A stretch of 41,741 nucleotides of DNA from Gammaproteobacteria bacterium (GTDB lineage Bacteria > Pseudomonadota > Gammaproteobacteria > DSM-16500). The position numbers and the translations under genes were made by a program. Of the stretch, positions 8,835 to 16,864 are shown one piece after another (within the stretch, counting starts at the first letter, position 1; each line of letters starts with the position of its first letter). The stretch covers positions 1-41,741 of the forward strand of contig JABDEF010000005.1 in the NCBI GenBank assembly GCA_013287235.1. The letters run 5' to 3'. The notes beneath the pieces were generated by a model. That model did no database searches. It was not told where the DNA came from and saw only the letters and a list, made by a program, of their open reading frames with translations.

Positions 8835-10184
8835 ATGTCTGTCAGAAGAATTTTAACTTTTGTAACACGCACCGCGTCACGCAGAGCAATGGTACCCCTA
8901 TATCAGAGATCGTTTTTTCGGAGAGCAAGCGCGTTCTCTGTTCAAACCCCTGTGAAATCACAACCCTTTCATGCGCTTCGCTATGCAAGTAAGAGTCGAT
9001 TACGCGCGTTAGTGGAGAATGTAAAACCGAATGACGAAAAACTTTCACAATTAATATCCGCGATTGCCAATGGGAATCATAAAAATGCTATATTTTCCGA
9101 TCCAAACTGTGAAGTGTATCTTGCTTATTTAATTGAAAAAAAACACATTACCAAAAATCAAGGCATGACCTTGCATGCTTATTTAGCGGCCACCGCGCAA
9201 TTTGTTAATAAAGCGGGTTTAAGAAGTGAAGATCAGGATACTTTTCGTGATAAGCCCATCGAAGTGGTGCGCCTATCAGAAAATGGCGAACTGACGGACA
9301 TTGGAAAAAGATATATGGAAAATATTAGTGACCGCTTTTGTAAAATAAACTATAAGATCCATTTAAAAAAATTAAGAGAATATATTATTAAAATGCCCCC
9401 CTCCGAACAATGGCTGCTAAAAATTCCGCATAAGGCGGATTATACTCAACTGAGTCAACTCAATGATGTTGATTATTCAACTTGCGTGCTTTTGTGGAAT
9501 ATGCCGTTCGTTATGCATGCTCCTCTGGATAGACTTACATTCGTGGATTACTATGCTCCCTCGGCAACCTTGATTGAATACTTTTTGGAATGCGTCGCGC
9601 CGGGTGAACACGTGACAATGGATCCTATTTACGGCTCCGTGAGGGAAGAAACGACATGGCATGCTTTTCATGAAAAAGGTGCACATCCCGTCGCGCTTTA
9701 TTCACCTAATGTCAAGTCGAACCCTAAAGATGCCGATGGCTATCGCTGCGGTCCATTCTTATTGTGGCTACATGATATTGGCCATGTTTACTGGGGAAGC
9801 TTGCTATCTAAAGAGGAGCGTGAATTTATTTATAGGGAATTTATGCCGGCTTTAGCAGAATTGAAACAAAAAGCACTCGATGATAAGGACCCAGAATTCG
9901 CGAAATTTATTCAAGGCGCCATGGACCAGGGAAATTCTTTTGATCTCACGCCTGAGCTTTATTTTAAATATAAAGAGGAACGCTTATTTCGTTATTTACT
10001 TAAAGCGTTAAAACATACCGATATAAGCATAAAACCTATCGAAGAAATAGAAATAAGCAGCGATATGTCAAGTCGATTGTGTCTTTTACTATGGAGGGAA
10101 CATTCTCACAAAGACATCTGGTCTCATTTGTTCGATAAGATTGTATGCCCCCCATTGCAGAACAAAAGGCGATGCGTTTTGTAG
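8835..10184 (+). CDS. Unknown protein with a mitochondrial-presequence-like N-terminus
   Basis: A 449-residue protein I cannot assign. The ATG at 8835 follows GAGGAGA at good spacing and is preferred to an upstream in-frame ATG at 8793. Residues 1-60 carry 13 Arg/Lys and no Asp or Glu (first acidic residue is Glu61), with amphipathic stretches such as RRILTFVTRTASRR. At residues 48-53, LRYASK fits an R-2 mitochondrial processing site. The rest is soluble, and has a WLHDIGHVYWG segment reminiscent of the metal-binding HD-domain motif, plus WREHSHKDIW near the C-terminus. Neither is enough to call an enzyme. The next gene has a similar leader, which suggests a linked pair of exported proteins aimed at the host organelle. 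Confidence 0.65.
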   Translation: MSVRRILTFVTRTASRRAMVPLYQRSFFRRASAFSVQTPVKSQPFHALRYASKSRLRALVENVKPNDEKLSQLISAIANGNHKNAIFSDPNCEVYLAYLIEKKHITKNQGMTLHAYLAATAQFVNKAGLRSEDQDTFRDKPIEVVRLSENGELTDIGKRYMENISDRFCKINYKIHLKKLREYIIKMPPSEQWLLKIPHKADYTQLSQLNDVDYSTCVLLWNMPFVMHAPLDRLTFVDYYAPSATLIEYFLECVAPGEHVTMDPIYGSVREETTWHAFHEKGAHPVALYSPNVKSNPKDADGYRCGPFLLWLHDIGHVYWGSLLSKEEREFIYREFMPALAELKQKALDDKDPEFAKFIQGAMDQGNSFDLTPELYFKYKEERLFRYLLKALKHTDISIKPIEEIEISSDMSSRLCLLLWREHSHKDIWSHLFDKIVCPPLQNKRRCVL

Positions 10185-10308
10185 AGTGGTGAGGGTCAGG
10201 TCTCACCCTCAATTAAGCGGTAAAAAAATATTTATTATTCCATTCCAGCATAGTAGAATATTGCGAACTGTTTTAACGGACGATGAACAAGAAGGATAGA
10301 AATAGAAT

Positions 10309-10524
10309 ATGAGACCCAGATCACTACAAACTTTCTTTAGAACATTAACAACTCAACCATGCAAAAAACCACTGATAAAGCCGACGACTTCAGTCAATGA
10401 TATCAAATCTGTCGAAAGTGATCCACGTTTGGGAGCCGGTTTTTTCGCAGTCGGCACTATGGTGGGCGTTACATTAGCAACGGGATATTTTATACACCAC
10501 TTTGAGGATGCGCTTAGCCGGTAA
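10309..10524 (+). CDS. Small single-helix membrane protein with a presequence-like N-terminus
   Basis: A 71-residue unknown protein. Residues 1-29 contain six Arg/Lys and no acidic residue (MRPRSLQTFFRTLTTQP), again like a mitochondrial targeting signal. Residues about 42-62 form one glycine-containing hydrophobic helix (FFAVGTMVGVTLATGYF), with a short polar C-terminus. GAAGGA lies about 12 nt upstream of the ATG, which is longer than ideal. It follows the larger presequence-like gene by 124 bp on the same strand. Such short proteins are hard to confirm, but the pattern matches its neighbour. Confidence 0.5.
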   Translation: MRPRSLQTFFRTLTTQPCKKPLIKPTTSVNDIKSVESDPRLGAGFFAVGTMVGVTLATGYFIHHFEDALSR

Positions 10525-10628
10525 AAAAGAAGAAAATTAAAAGTATTACGCAATGGTCATAAAATAGTCTCCCAAAAGAAGAATTAAAGCCCGCAGGAAA
10601 ATCCTGTAAACAAATACGATTGATTTTT

Positions 10629-10702
10629 TGTATCTATTCAGCGGCCACTGCTGACCCAATCGTGCCCGTGAGCGTGCCCGTGCCCGCGTGCGTCTTTTCT
10701 AG
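10629..10702 (-). repeat. GTGCCC hexamer tail of an intervening-sequence-like element, copy 1
   Basis: Read on the minus strand, it begins at the stop of the four-helix-bundle gene with AGAAAAGACGCACG. It continues with GGGCAC-type hexamers and a hairpin (TCAGCAG-TGG-CCGCTGA), and ends GAATAGATACA. The first 28 bases are identical to copy 2 at 12445-12502. Copy 1 has 12 extra bases, equal to two hexamers. Copy 3 is cut by the window end at 41691-41741. Confidence 0.85.
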
Positions 10703-11061
10703 TGACTTTTATCAAAAGCCTTGGCCATTTTAATCAACACTCCAACTATCCTGATCAATAACTCTCGTAATTTTGAATAATTCTTTTCATCGATAATCTC
10801 AAGACGCCGACAAATATCAAGTATACCGGCACATTCTGTCGCTGATCTTTTAGCCATTCTATAAAACCTAACTTTTTCATTTGTAGAAAACTCACCTGCT
10901 CCTTCGGCAATATTAAGTGGGGCAGAAGCACCGGCACGTTGTAATTGATCTGCGAGATATGCTCTGCCGCGTGGTAGATTTTCTACGACAGTATTAATTA
11001 AAATAACTAAATCAATTGCAGCTTGATAAACATCAAGCTTTTCATGGTCAAAATAATTCAT
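10699..11061 (-). CDS. Four-helix-bundle protein of the 23S rRNA intervening-sequence (S23) family
   Basis: A 120-residue all-helical protein of the S23/IVP family. The family is typically encoded inside intervening sequences that interrupt 23S rRNA genes, and is related in fold to the Avd accessory protein of diversity-generating retroelements. Family marks are FDHEKLDVYQAAIDLV at the N-terminus, LADQLQRAGASAPLNIAEG and the RMAKRSATECAGILDI segment. AGGAGAG lies 7 nt before the ATG. Here it stands between coding genes, not in rRNA. Its 3' end passes straight into a GTGCCC-repeat tail that recurs elsewhere in the window, which suggests that gene plus tail is a mobile unit. Its biochemical role is not established. 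Confidence 0.9.
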   Translation of the reverse strand: MNYFDHEKLDVYQAAIDLVILINTVVENLPRGRAYLADQLQRAGASAPLNIAEGAGEFSTNEKVRFYRMAKRSATECAGILDICRRLEIIDEKNYSKLRELLIRIVGVLIKMAKAFDKSH

Positions 11062-11302
11062 TTTAAACTCTCCTAAAAAAATAAAAAATTTACTTGACAG
11101 TGTTTTTGATAAGATTTTGAAAAATAAATTGTGATCAGACGATAAGTAAAAAATGATGTGTTAAAGCAAATAAGATTGATTTTGGAATGGATATCCTTTC
11201 AGCTGCGCCCCAAAAAGACAGCAGAAAAAGAATGAAATAGCGGCGATTATAGAAGGGGAAAATAGCGATGCAAAAACACATGATACACTTTATCATATTT
11301 AA

Positions 11303-12444
11303 ATGGAAAGCGTAATGAAACTCGACAAAATTAGCGTAAATGAAACTTTAAATAAAGCAGAATTACTTCTTAAAGAAGAGTCAGGGTTGACACCTGCAAT
11401 TAGAGCGATAATTGAAATTCTTATTTTATTCATTCGTGCCTTTTCAAGTCTTTTAAGTATGAATAGTAATAATAGCAGCATACCACCTTCTGCCGATAAA
11501 AAACGAACACGTGGTAACCAAAAAGAGAAAAGCAATAAAAAACCGGGCGGACAAAATGGTCATGAAGGATCTCGATTAGAAAAATCAGAGAATCCGGATG
11601 AAATCATCGATATTAAGATTGATACAACAATTTTACCGCTTAGTCGCTACCAAGAAGTTGGCCATAAAGCTCGTCAAGTAATTGATTTTATTATTTCAAA
11701 AATAATAACAGAATATCGCGCGCAGATATTAGAAGATATAGCAGGTAAACAATATGTTGCAAAATTTCCTGATTACGTTAAAACAAGTGTGCAATATGGT
11801 TATCGCGTCAAATCACACGCTGTTTATTTATCGCAATTTCAATTTTTACCCTATGCACGAGCTCAGTCTTACTTTGAAGAAAAAGTAAATATCCTATTAG
11901 CACGGGCAGTATTTTTAATTCAATAAAGAAGCCTATTTAGCATTAGAGCAGTTTGATGCGAAAGCAAAATCAAAATTACTAGCAGAAAAAGTATTGAATG
12001 CAGATGAAACTGGAATAAATGTGAACAAAAAAACTATTTGGTTGCATTCCATTTCAAGCAGTTTATGGTCTTATTTTTATCCGCACGAAAAACGTGGCTC
12101 TGATGCGATGGATGAAATAGGAATTTTACCACATTTTATAGGCACGCTTATCCATGATCATTGGAAGCCTTATTTTACTTATTCATGTACGCATGGCTTG
12201 CGCAACTCATCATATTCGAGAGTTAACTTATGCTCACGAAGAAGACAAGCAATTATGGGCTAACGATATGAAATTGCTGCTTCTCGAGATCAATGATGCA
12301 GTTAATGCAACAGAAGGCAAAATGCTTCCAGATAATAAGAAGCTATCTGCTTACTTGTCAAAAACACAATGTAACAATGACAGAGGCATTAGAATTATTA
12401 TTCCAGGGGAAGATGCCTGCATCTATGATGGATTGAAATTATGA
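11303..12444 (+). pseudogene. Decayed IS66-family transposase
   Basis: Pieces of one IS66-type (TnpC-like) transposase are spread over several frames. The first open piece (11303-11926) carries the NSNNSSIPPSADKKR and KKPGGQNGHEGS motifs typical of the N-terminus. Near 11893 and 11918 the frame must shift twice to recover ISTGSIFN and then NKEAYLALEQFD. The next piece contains the first catalytic Asp in NADETGINV and HDHWKPYF. Around 12195 another shift is needed to continue into THHIRELTYAHEED. The C-terminal region that normally carries the last catalytic acid (NN-x-AE-R type) is absent, and the remnant stops directly against the second GTGCCC tail. No terminal inverted repeats or partner orfs were seen, so it cannot transpose. 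Confidence 0.88.
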
Positions 12445-12502
12445 GAAAAGACGCACGCGGGCACGGGCACGATTAGTTCAGTGGCAACCGCTGAACAGAT
12501 AC
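12445..12502 (+). repeat. GTGCCC element tail, copy 2 (inverted relative to copy 1)
   Basis: AGAAAAGACGCACG and two GGGCAC units match the start of copy 1 exactly over 28 bases, on the opposite strand. A 9-bp hairpin follows (GTTCAGTGG-CAA-CCGCTGAAC, one T-G pair), ending AGATACG. No four-helix-bundle gene lies in front of this copy; the IS66 remnant ends there instead. Confidence 0.85.
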
Positions 12503-12577
12503 GATTTTTTTATTAAAGATCCCCAAATATTTAGTGAGTAATTAACTTTTTATATTCTGCTACCCCACCGTTGCCTT

Positions 12578-12997
12578 CTAAATCAAACTCCCGCCTGCTT
12601 TATACATGGCTTTCGCTAATTTTGTATCGAATGTCGCTAAAACCGCATTTGAACGTAATGCTAAATCTAGATAAACCGCATCATAAGCCGTTAACGCATG
12701 TTCACGGGCGAGATCCATCACCATTTCTCGTCTATTCGGAAGTGTATTTTCATCGGTCAAAATGGGTAGTTTTTCAAGTCTGTTGAGATAATCGATCATT
12801 TGCGCTTCTGTGACTACTTTACGACGCTCGCCGATCAACAATGCATTAATCAACTCAATATGCCAAAGTGTAGGAACAATGGTTTCAATATCTGCGATCA
12901 TTGTTAACACCTTTTCCGCACGCGCTGCTTCTTCTTTATTTTGACGTTCAAAAATCCAAGCGAGCGCCATGGATGCATCTAATACTAACCTTGTCAT
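12578..12997 (-). CDS. vapC: PIN-domain toxin of a VapBC-type module
   Basis: A 139-residue PIN ribonuclease; VapC toxins cleave RNA, often tRNA, and stop translation when free of antitoxin. The four acidic active-site residues can be placed at Asp7 (LVLDASMALAW), Glu48 (WHIELINALL), Asp106 (AYDAVYLDLA) and Asp124 (ATFDTKLAKA). Its start overlaps the stop of the antitoxin gene by 4 bp, the usual antitoxin-first layout. The length is typical. It lies just downstream of the IS66/GTGCCC element region. No lesion is visible, so it is probably functional. Confidence 0.9.
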   Translation of the reverse strand: MTRLVLDASMALAWIFERQNKEEAARAEKVLTMIADIETIVPTLWHIELINALLIGERRKVVTEAQMIDYLNRLEKLPILTDENTLPNRREMVMDLAREHALTAYDAVYLDLALRSNAVLATFDTKLAKAMYKAGGSLI

Positions 12998-13236
12998 TTA
13001 CGACCCTCTTTTATCCATTGTGTGATTGTTTTATTAGAAACACCGCGTATTTTGGTCATACGTTGCATATCAGCGACTGCAGCTTTAATGTCATGCTGTG
13101 CTGCACTTCCACTCGGAACTAAATCAGCAATCGGTTCACCGCGCACGGTAATGGTAAAACATTTACCTTTTTTAACTTCTTGTAAGATCTTAGATAATCT
13201 AGACTTTGCATCAAAAGCACCAATTTCTATATACAT
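12994..13236 (-). CDS. vapB: Phd/YefM-type antitoxin paired with the PIN toxin
   Basis: An 80-residue antitoxin. The N-terminus (MYIEIGAFDAKSRLSKILQE) and the TVRGEPIADLVP strand are typical of the Phd/YefM DNA-binding fold, and the Lys-rich C-terminal part should wrap the toxin. AGGAGA precedes the ATG by 5 nt. Such antitoxins usually repress their own operon. A short AT-rich stretch with repeated CTAGTTTA words (about 13247-13270) upstream could be the operator, but this is a guess. Confidence 0.87.
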   Translation of the reverse strand: MYIEIGAFDAKSRLSKILQEVKKGKCFTITVRGEPIADLVPSGSAAQHDIKAAVADMQRMTKIRGVSNKTITQWIKEGRK

Positions 13237-13321
13237 ATCTTCTCCTAACTAGTTTACTATCTAGTTTATTATATATCTCTTGCACTTTTCATACAAGTTA
13301 TGAGATGGGGAGATGGCTCTT

Positions 13322-13714
13322 TTATGCGATAGACATAAGGTTGATATTGAGTTTTTTAGCTTGTTTTATAAAGGCCTTATCCAACGTTGCAAACTGATCC
13401 GCAACTTCTATTGAAGAGGCGAGATGCATGCTATCGCCAAAATCAAAACCCCGACGATACCATTGCATGATTTTTATAACACATGCTGGATCTTCCACGG
13501 TAATATGAGGTAATCCCAGTAATTTTTCGAATGCTTTATAGATAACATCAGAATTGAGCTCATAGGTATAGCGTAGCACCCATTCTGTTTCTAATAAGAC
13601 GCTTTTAGCAATAAATACCGTATTATTTTCGATAAGTTTCCTCGCATAGTTTGCTTGTGAAACATCATCGTTTGCAAAAAGTCTTACTAATAAGTTTGTA
13701 TCAATGCCAATCAT
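13322..13714 (-). CDS. Second PIN-domain toxin (VapC type)
   Basis: A 130-residue PIN-domain protein with Asp5 in IGIDTNLLVRLF, Glu42 in VLLETEWVL, an acidic GFDFGDSMHLASS motif about residue 95 and an ATLDKAF motif near the end. This is the usual VapC active-site set. Its start overlaps the preceding AbrB-type antitoxin gene by 4 bp. The two PIN toxins in this window are only distantly alike and have antitoxins of different fold, so they are separate modules, not a duplication. Confidence 0.88.
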   Translation of the reverse strand: MIGIDTNLLVRLFANDDVSQANYARKLIENNTVFIAKSVLLETEWVLRYTYELNSDVIYKAFEKLLGLPHITVEDPACVIKIMQWYRRGFDFGDSMHLASSIEVADQFATLDKAFIKQAKKLNINLMSIA

Positions 13715-13962
13715 TTTTGTTTTTCCGCTCCTTTTGCTATTCCTGCCTCCATATCCTTAAGTGATTTTTTTCTTCCTTTATAATTAACACATCCTATGAC
13801 CTCGTCGATGGATGTGGATTTAAATGGCATGCGAGGTGTCAATAAAAGACCTTGTTCAGTATCAATCACGTTGAACTCAAGGCCTGGCTGCCACTTATGC
13901 GCTTCTCGAATACTTTGAGGAATAATCACTTGCCCTTTGCTTGATAAACGAGTGGTTTCCAT
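13711..13962 (-). CDS. AbrB/MazE-fold antitoxin paired with the second PIN toxin
   Basis: An 83-residue protein with an N-terminal swapped-hairpin AbrB domain (RLSSKGQVIIPQSIREAH, followed by GLEFNVIDTEQGLLL) and a polar C-terminal tail expected to bind the toxin. It is first in a two-gene operon with the PIN gene, overlapping by 4 bp. GGAAAGG on the minus strand lies about 5 nt before the ATG. Its role is neutralisation of the toxin and operon autorepression, by family. Confidence 0.87.
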   Translation of the reverse strand: METTRLSSKGQVIIPQSIREAHKWQPGLEFNVIDTEQGLLLTPRMPFKSTSIDEVIGCVNYKGRKKSLKDMEAGIAKGAEKQK

Positions 13963-14072
13963 CAGCCTTTCCTTTTTGTAAGATTATAGTAAGATTCATA
14001 TAGGCTACCTAAGAAATTATATTTCTGCAAGAATTTTCGCTGTTTGATGTTTGAAAATGAGATTCGGTCAAA

Positions 14073-14095
14073 ATCCCCTTTTTTCAAAAGGGGAT
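14073..14095 (-). terminator. Hairpin after the unknown membrane gene
   Basis: ATCCCCTTTT-TTC-AAAAGGGGAT is a perfect 10-bp stem starting 9 nt beyond the stop at 14104. On the minus strand it is followed by only four T residues, so it is a weak intrinsic terminator. The words also resemble the CCCCCTTT/AAAGGGGG repeat family at 21529-21659 and 23491-23511, so it may be a repeat fragment serving as a terminator. Confidence 0.45.
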
Positions 14096-14103
14096 AAAAT
14101 ATA

Positions 14104-14883
14104 TCAAACACTAAGTACAGCAATATTCTGAGGTTCTTCCTCCAACCCTGTCAAGATTTCTTTTAATTCTGCAACAGTCATATCTTCGCTTATCTCTTCA
14201 TGCCCGTGCGCGGACAAATACTCTTTCACTCTGCGTTGATAGTCCTGGCTCAAATCCTTTAAAAACACTATATCCAAGAGGCGACTTAGACCCATTACAG
14301 AGCCAATGGATGACGCCAAGGATATCAGCGGAAAAACAATCATTACGAACAAATAGAATCCTGGCTTTAGTTGAGGCATGTTCATACAATAGCTATAGCA
14401 TTCTGGATACTTATGTTTTAAGGTCTGCCAAAAGTCATACCAAATGTCATTGCTATTCAGCTCTTCAATCCCTTTCACTAGATTGCTTGAAAAACATTCC
14501 TGTGTACTAGGGGGACCACCGGCTTCCCTGCTTAGCCAAGCAACAGTATTTCCGCAAGGTTTTTCCCAAGTATTTGGATCCTTTTGATCTTCTAAGTAAT
14601 TCTCCGCATCACGGAATGCATGACTAAGGTAATACATTCCAAGTGCGCCGCCGGCAAGAACTGCTGAAGCTACAATTCCCTTGATTAATATATTTCGTTT
14701 CCTTGAGATTTCTTTGTTGAGATCTGCTAATAATTTTTCTTTATCATCGATGATTTGCTGTTTTGACTCTGACAATTCGCTTGGATGAGCCAGAAATTGT
14801 TGATTTTTGAGGATCGCAGCGCACATACGTTGTTGGTATGTGAGCAGCGAACCGCAAAAAATCGACAATTTATGGCCATCCAA
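14104..14883 (-). CDS. Unknown two-helix membrane protein, N-terminus encoded by a palindrome
   Basis: I do not recognise this protein of up to 259 residues. A Lys-rich helical segment (about 40-65) precedes a first membrane helix (KGIVASAVLAGGALGMYYL, about 68-87). A Cys-containing loop of some 85 residues follows, then a second helix (FYLFVMIVFPLISLASSIG, about 176-196) and a polar tail. The first 38 or so residues are encoded by one arm and the loop of a 126-bp palindromic element. The apparent start is a TTG without a ribosome binding site, and no Met follows the palindrome before the first helix. The gene may have captured its start from the repeat, or lost it. Confidence 0.5.
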   Translation of the reverse strand: MDGHKLSIFCGSLLTYQQRMCAAILKNQQFLAHPSELSESKQQIIDDKEKLLADLNKEISRKRNILIKGIVASAVLAGGALGMYYLSHAFRDAENYLEDQKDPNTWEKPCGNTVAWLSREAGGPPSTQECFSSNLVKGIEELNSNDIWYDFWQTLKHKYPECYSYCMNMPQLKPGFYLFVMIVFPLISLASSIGSVMGLSRLLDIVFLKDLSQDYQRRVKEYLSAHGHEEISEDMTVAELKEILTGLEEEPQNIAVLSV

Positions 14884-14895
14884 GTAGAATTGTCA
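14770..14895. repeat. 126-bp imperfect palindrome overlapping a gene start
   Basis: The left arm TGACAATTC-GCTTGGATGAG...AAATTGTTGATTTTTGAGG...CACATAC is matched in inverse by GTATGTG...CGCAAAAAATCGACAATTT...CATCCAAGTAGAATTGTCA. The arms are about 60 bp with several mismatches, and the loop is GTTGTTG. It spans the 5' end of the unknown membrane gene and ends 11 bp from metF. The form recalls palindromic elements that insert into reading frames in Rickettsia. Confidence 0.85.
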
Positions 14896-14905
14896 ACAGA
14901 CCCTA

Positions 14906-15742
14906 TTATAAATTTAATAATTTTAACAACTGTACACACGGCTCATGATGATTGAGGGTATAGAAATGCAACCCCGGCGCTCCATTCGAAATCAACCGTT
15001 CACAAAGCATATAAACCACTTCTAATCCAAATGCGGATAAGGCTTCAGGATCATCTTTGTAAACTTCCAAACGGTGTCGAATCCAACGTGGAATTTCTGC
15101 GCCACACATATCAGAAAAACGCACCAATTTAGCAAAATGCGTGATCGGCATAATACCAGGCACAATCGGAATAGCAATACCTTCTTTTCTACAAGCATCC
15201 ACATAATAAAAATACGCATCGGCATTAAAAAAATATTGCGTGATCGCACTATTTGCGCCTGCTTCTATTTTTTTCTTCAAGTTTTGTAAATCGTGTGATG
15301 CATCCGCCGCCTGTGGATGCATTTCTGGATAAGCTGCAACTTCAATATGAAAAGCATCTTGCACAGTTTCACGAATGAGAGACACCAATTCATGCGCATA
15401 TCGTAATTCTGCGACATGTCCCATGCCCGAAGGTAAATCACCGCGAATAGCAACGACGCGTTTAATTCCAATATCCTGATAATTTTTTATAATGGCTTTG
15501 ACTTCATCTCGTGTCAAACCCACCGATGCCAAATGGGGTGCAATCGAGATTTTTGTTTTTTGCAATTTTTTCACTGTTTCTAAGGTGCCATCCCTGGTGG
15601 AACCCCCAGCACCAAAAGTCACAGAGAAAAAATCGGGGTTCACAGTAATCAGTTCTTTGACGGTATTATCTAAAGTCGCAATACCATCTGAGGTTTTTGG
15701 CGGAAAAAATTCAAAACTAAGAGTCAAAGCATTTTTTTTCAT
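14906..15742 (-). CDS. metF: Methylenetetrahydrofolate reductase
   Basis: Reduces 5,10-methylene-THF to 5-methyl-THF using FAD, supplying methyl groups for methionine synthesis. The 278-residue protein has [12 protein letters not shown] with the catalytic Glu near the N-terminus, the [14 protein letters not shown] motif, PHLASVG, the [12 protein letters not shown] segment, and [19 protein letters not shown] followed by [10 protein letters not shown]. coli MetF has 296 residues, so length is near normal. Its start overlaps the folE stop by 4 bp. Grouping with folE makes a small folate cluster. Confidence 0.96.
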   Translation of the reverse strand: MKKNALTLSFEFFPPKTSDGIATLDNTVKELITVNPDFFSVTFGAGGSTRDGTLETVKKLQKTKISIAPHLASVGLTRDEVKAIIKNYQDIGIKRVVAIRGDLPSGMGHVAELRYAHELVSLIRETVQDAFHIEVAAYPEMHPQAADASHDLQNLKKKIEAGANSAITQYFFNADAYFYYVDACRKEGIAIPIVPGIMPITHFAKLVRFSDMCGAEIPRWIRHRLEVYKDDPEALSAFGLEVVYMLCERLISNGAPGLHFYTLNHHEPCVQLLKLLNL

Positions 15743-16287
15743 ATGTGTTTGTTCACCAAACTTAAAAATTCTGCGCGCGTGCGAGTGTCTTCACGAAAAG
15801 TGCCTAACATCACAGAAGTTGTCATCACGGAATTTTGCTTTTCAACGCCACGCATCATCATGCATAAATGACTCGCTTCAATGATAACACCGACTCCCCA
15901 AGCGCTCGTAATTTTCATCATGACTTCTGCAATATCTTTATTGAGTTTTTCTTGAACTTGTAAACGTCTTGCAAACATATCGACTAATCGAGCAACCTTC
16001 GATAATCCAATAATTTTCCCACGAGGGATATAAGCCACATGACATTTCCCAATAAAAGGTAATAAATGATGCTCACATAATGAGTAAAGTTCAATATTCT
16101 TGACGATAATCATTTCCTCATTATCTGCGTTAAACAAGGCACCATTAACAATTTGTTCCACAGATTGATGATAGCCATGCGTCAAAAACTCAAATGCTTT
16201 TGCCGCACGTTTGGGTGTATCCCTTAACCCTTCTCGATTTACGTCCTCGCCGATGGCTTCTATAATATTTTTAAAATAACTTTCCAT
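15739..16287 (-). CDS. folE: GTP cyclohydrolase I
   Basis: Converts GTP to 7,8-dihydroneopterin triphosphate, the first step of folate synthesis. The 182-residue protein has the zinc ligands Cys71 and His74 in [12 protein letters not shown] and a further Cys in [12 protein letters not shown]. It also has [20 protein letters not shown] and the C-terminal [16 protein letters not shown]. Size and motifs are those of the type IA enzyme. It lies 10 bp after hinT and overlaps metF by 4 bp, so hinT-folE-metF are probably one operon. Confidence 0.97.
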   Translation of the reverse strand: MESYFKNIIEAIGEDVNREGLRDTPKRAAKAFEFLTHGYHQSVEQIVNGALFNADNEEMIIVKNIELYSLCEHHLLPFIGKCHVAYIPRGKIIGLSKVARLVDMFARRLQVQEKLNKDIAEVMMKITSAWGVGVIIEASHLCMMMRGVEKQNSVMTTSVMLGTFREDTRTRAEFLSLVNKHI

Positions 16288-16297
16288 TACGGAACCT

Positions 16298-16639
16298 TTA
16301 TCCCGGCGGCCACGTCATATGACGTCCGCCTAATAAATGAAGATGTACATGAAACACTGTTTGGCCTGCGCCCGCATTACAATTCATCACAACACGATAT
16401 CCCTCCTCCGAGATATTCAATTCTTTTGCTAACATTTTAGCAGTTTGCACCATGTGTCCTATTAATTCATTGTCTGAGGATAGCAAGTCGTTTAAGGTGG
16501 AAATATGTTTTTCGGGAACAATTAATTTATGTTGCGGTGCTTCTGGATTGATATCATCAAATGCGACCACGGAATCATCGCGATAGATAATTTTTGCAGG
16601 GATTTCACCTTTTACAATTTTACAAAACAAACAATCCAT
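16298..16639 (-). CDS. hinT: HIT-family purine nucleoside phosphoramidase
   Basis: A 113-residue HIT hydrolase that splits AMP-linked amines such as adenosine phosphoramidates. It opens [19 protein letters not shown], has [19 protein letters not shown], and ends with [15 protein letters not shown], which contains the His triad H-x-H-x-H. The start at 16639 has AGAGG 7 nt upstream. The frame continues upstream, but only through a palindromic repeat, so the shorter start is right. First gene of the apparent hinT-folE-metF operon. Confidence 0.95.
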   Translation of the reverse strand: MDCLFCKIVKGEIPAKIIYRDDSVVAFDDINPEAPQHKLIVPEKHISTLNDLLSSDNELIGHMVQTAKMLAKELNISEEGYRVVMNCNAGAGQTVFHVHLHLLGGRHMTWPPG

Positions 16640-16664
16640 GGAGGAACCTCTCAATTCTAGAATA

Positions 16665-16744
16665 TATGTCATGCCAGCATGCTTTAAGCTGGCATCCAGC
16701 AGAGCCTTTCTGGATGCCAGCTTAAAACATGCTGGCATGACATA
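16665..16744. repeat. 80-bp palindrome of the TGCCAGC repeat family
   Basis: TATGTCATGCCAGCATG...TTTAAGCTGGCATCCAG is followed after AGAGCCTTT by its inverted copy ending CATGCTGGCATGACATA. Shorter members with the same TGCCAGC/GCTGGCA core are at 18764-18796 and 32407-32437. It fills the divergent gap between hinT and trhO. Confidence 0.88.
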
Positions 16745-16864
16745 ACTAATGAGTTATGTATTTTACGGACTCAAGACAAAATATGGAAGCATCCCGTTTG
16801 ACGATTTACCAATTCTCAAGTAAAGTTGGCACACTTTTTCGCTTTTTTTATACATATAATTACG

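Noticed and set aside
10170..10184. The C-terminus RRCVL of the presequence-like protein as a prenylation (CaaX) box.
   Set aside because: Only two residues follow the Cys; a CaaX box needs three.
10188..10211. Hairpin TGAGGGT/ACCCTCA after the presequence-like gene as a terminator.
   Set aside because: The stem is short, the loop is 8 bases and no T-run follows; too weak to list.
16288..16297. A riboswitch controlling folE-metF.
   Set aside because: The gap between hinT and folE is 10 bp and the hinT leader holds only the palindromic repeat; there is no room or motif for a THF or SAM riboswitch.
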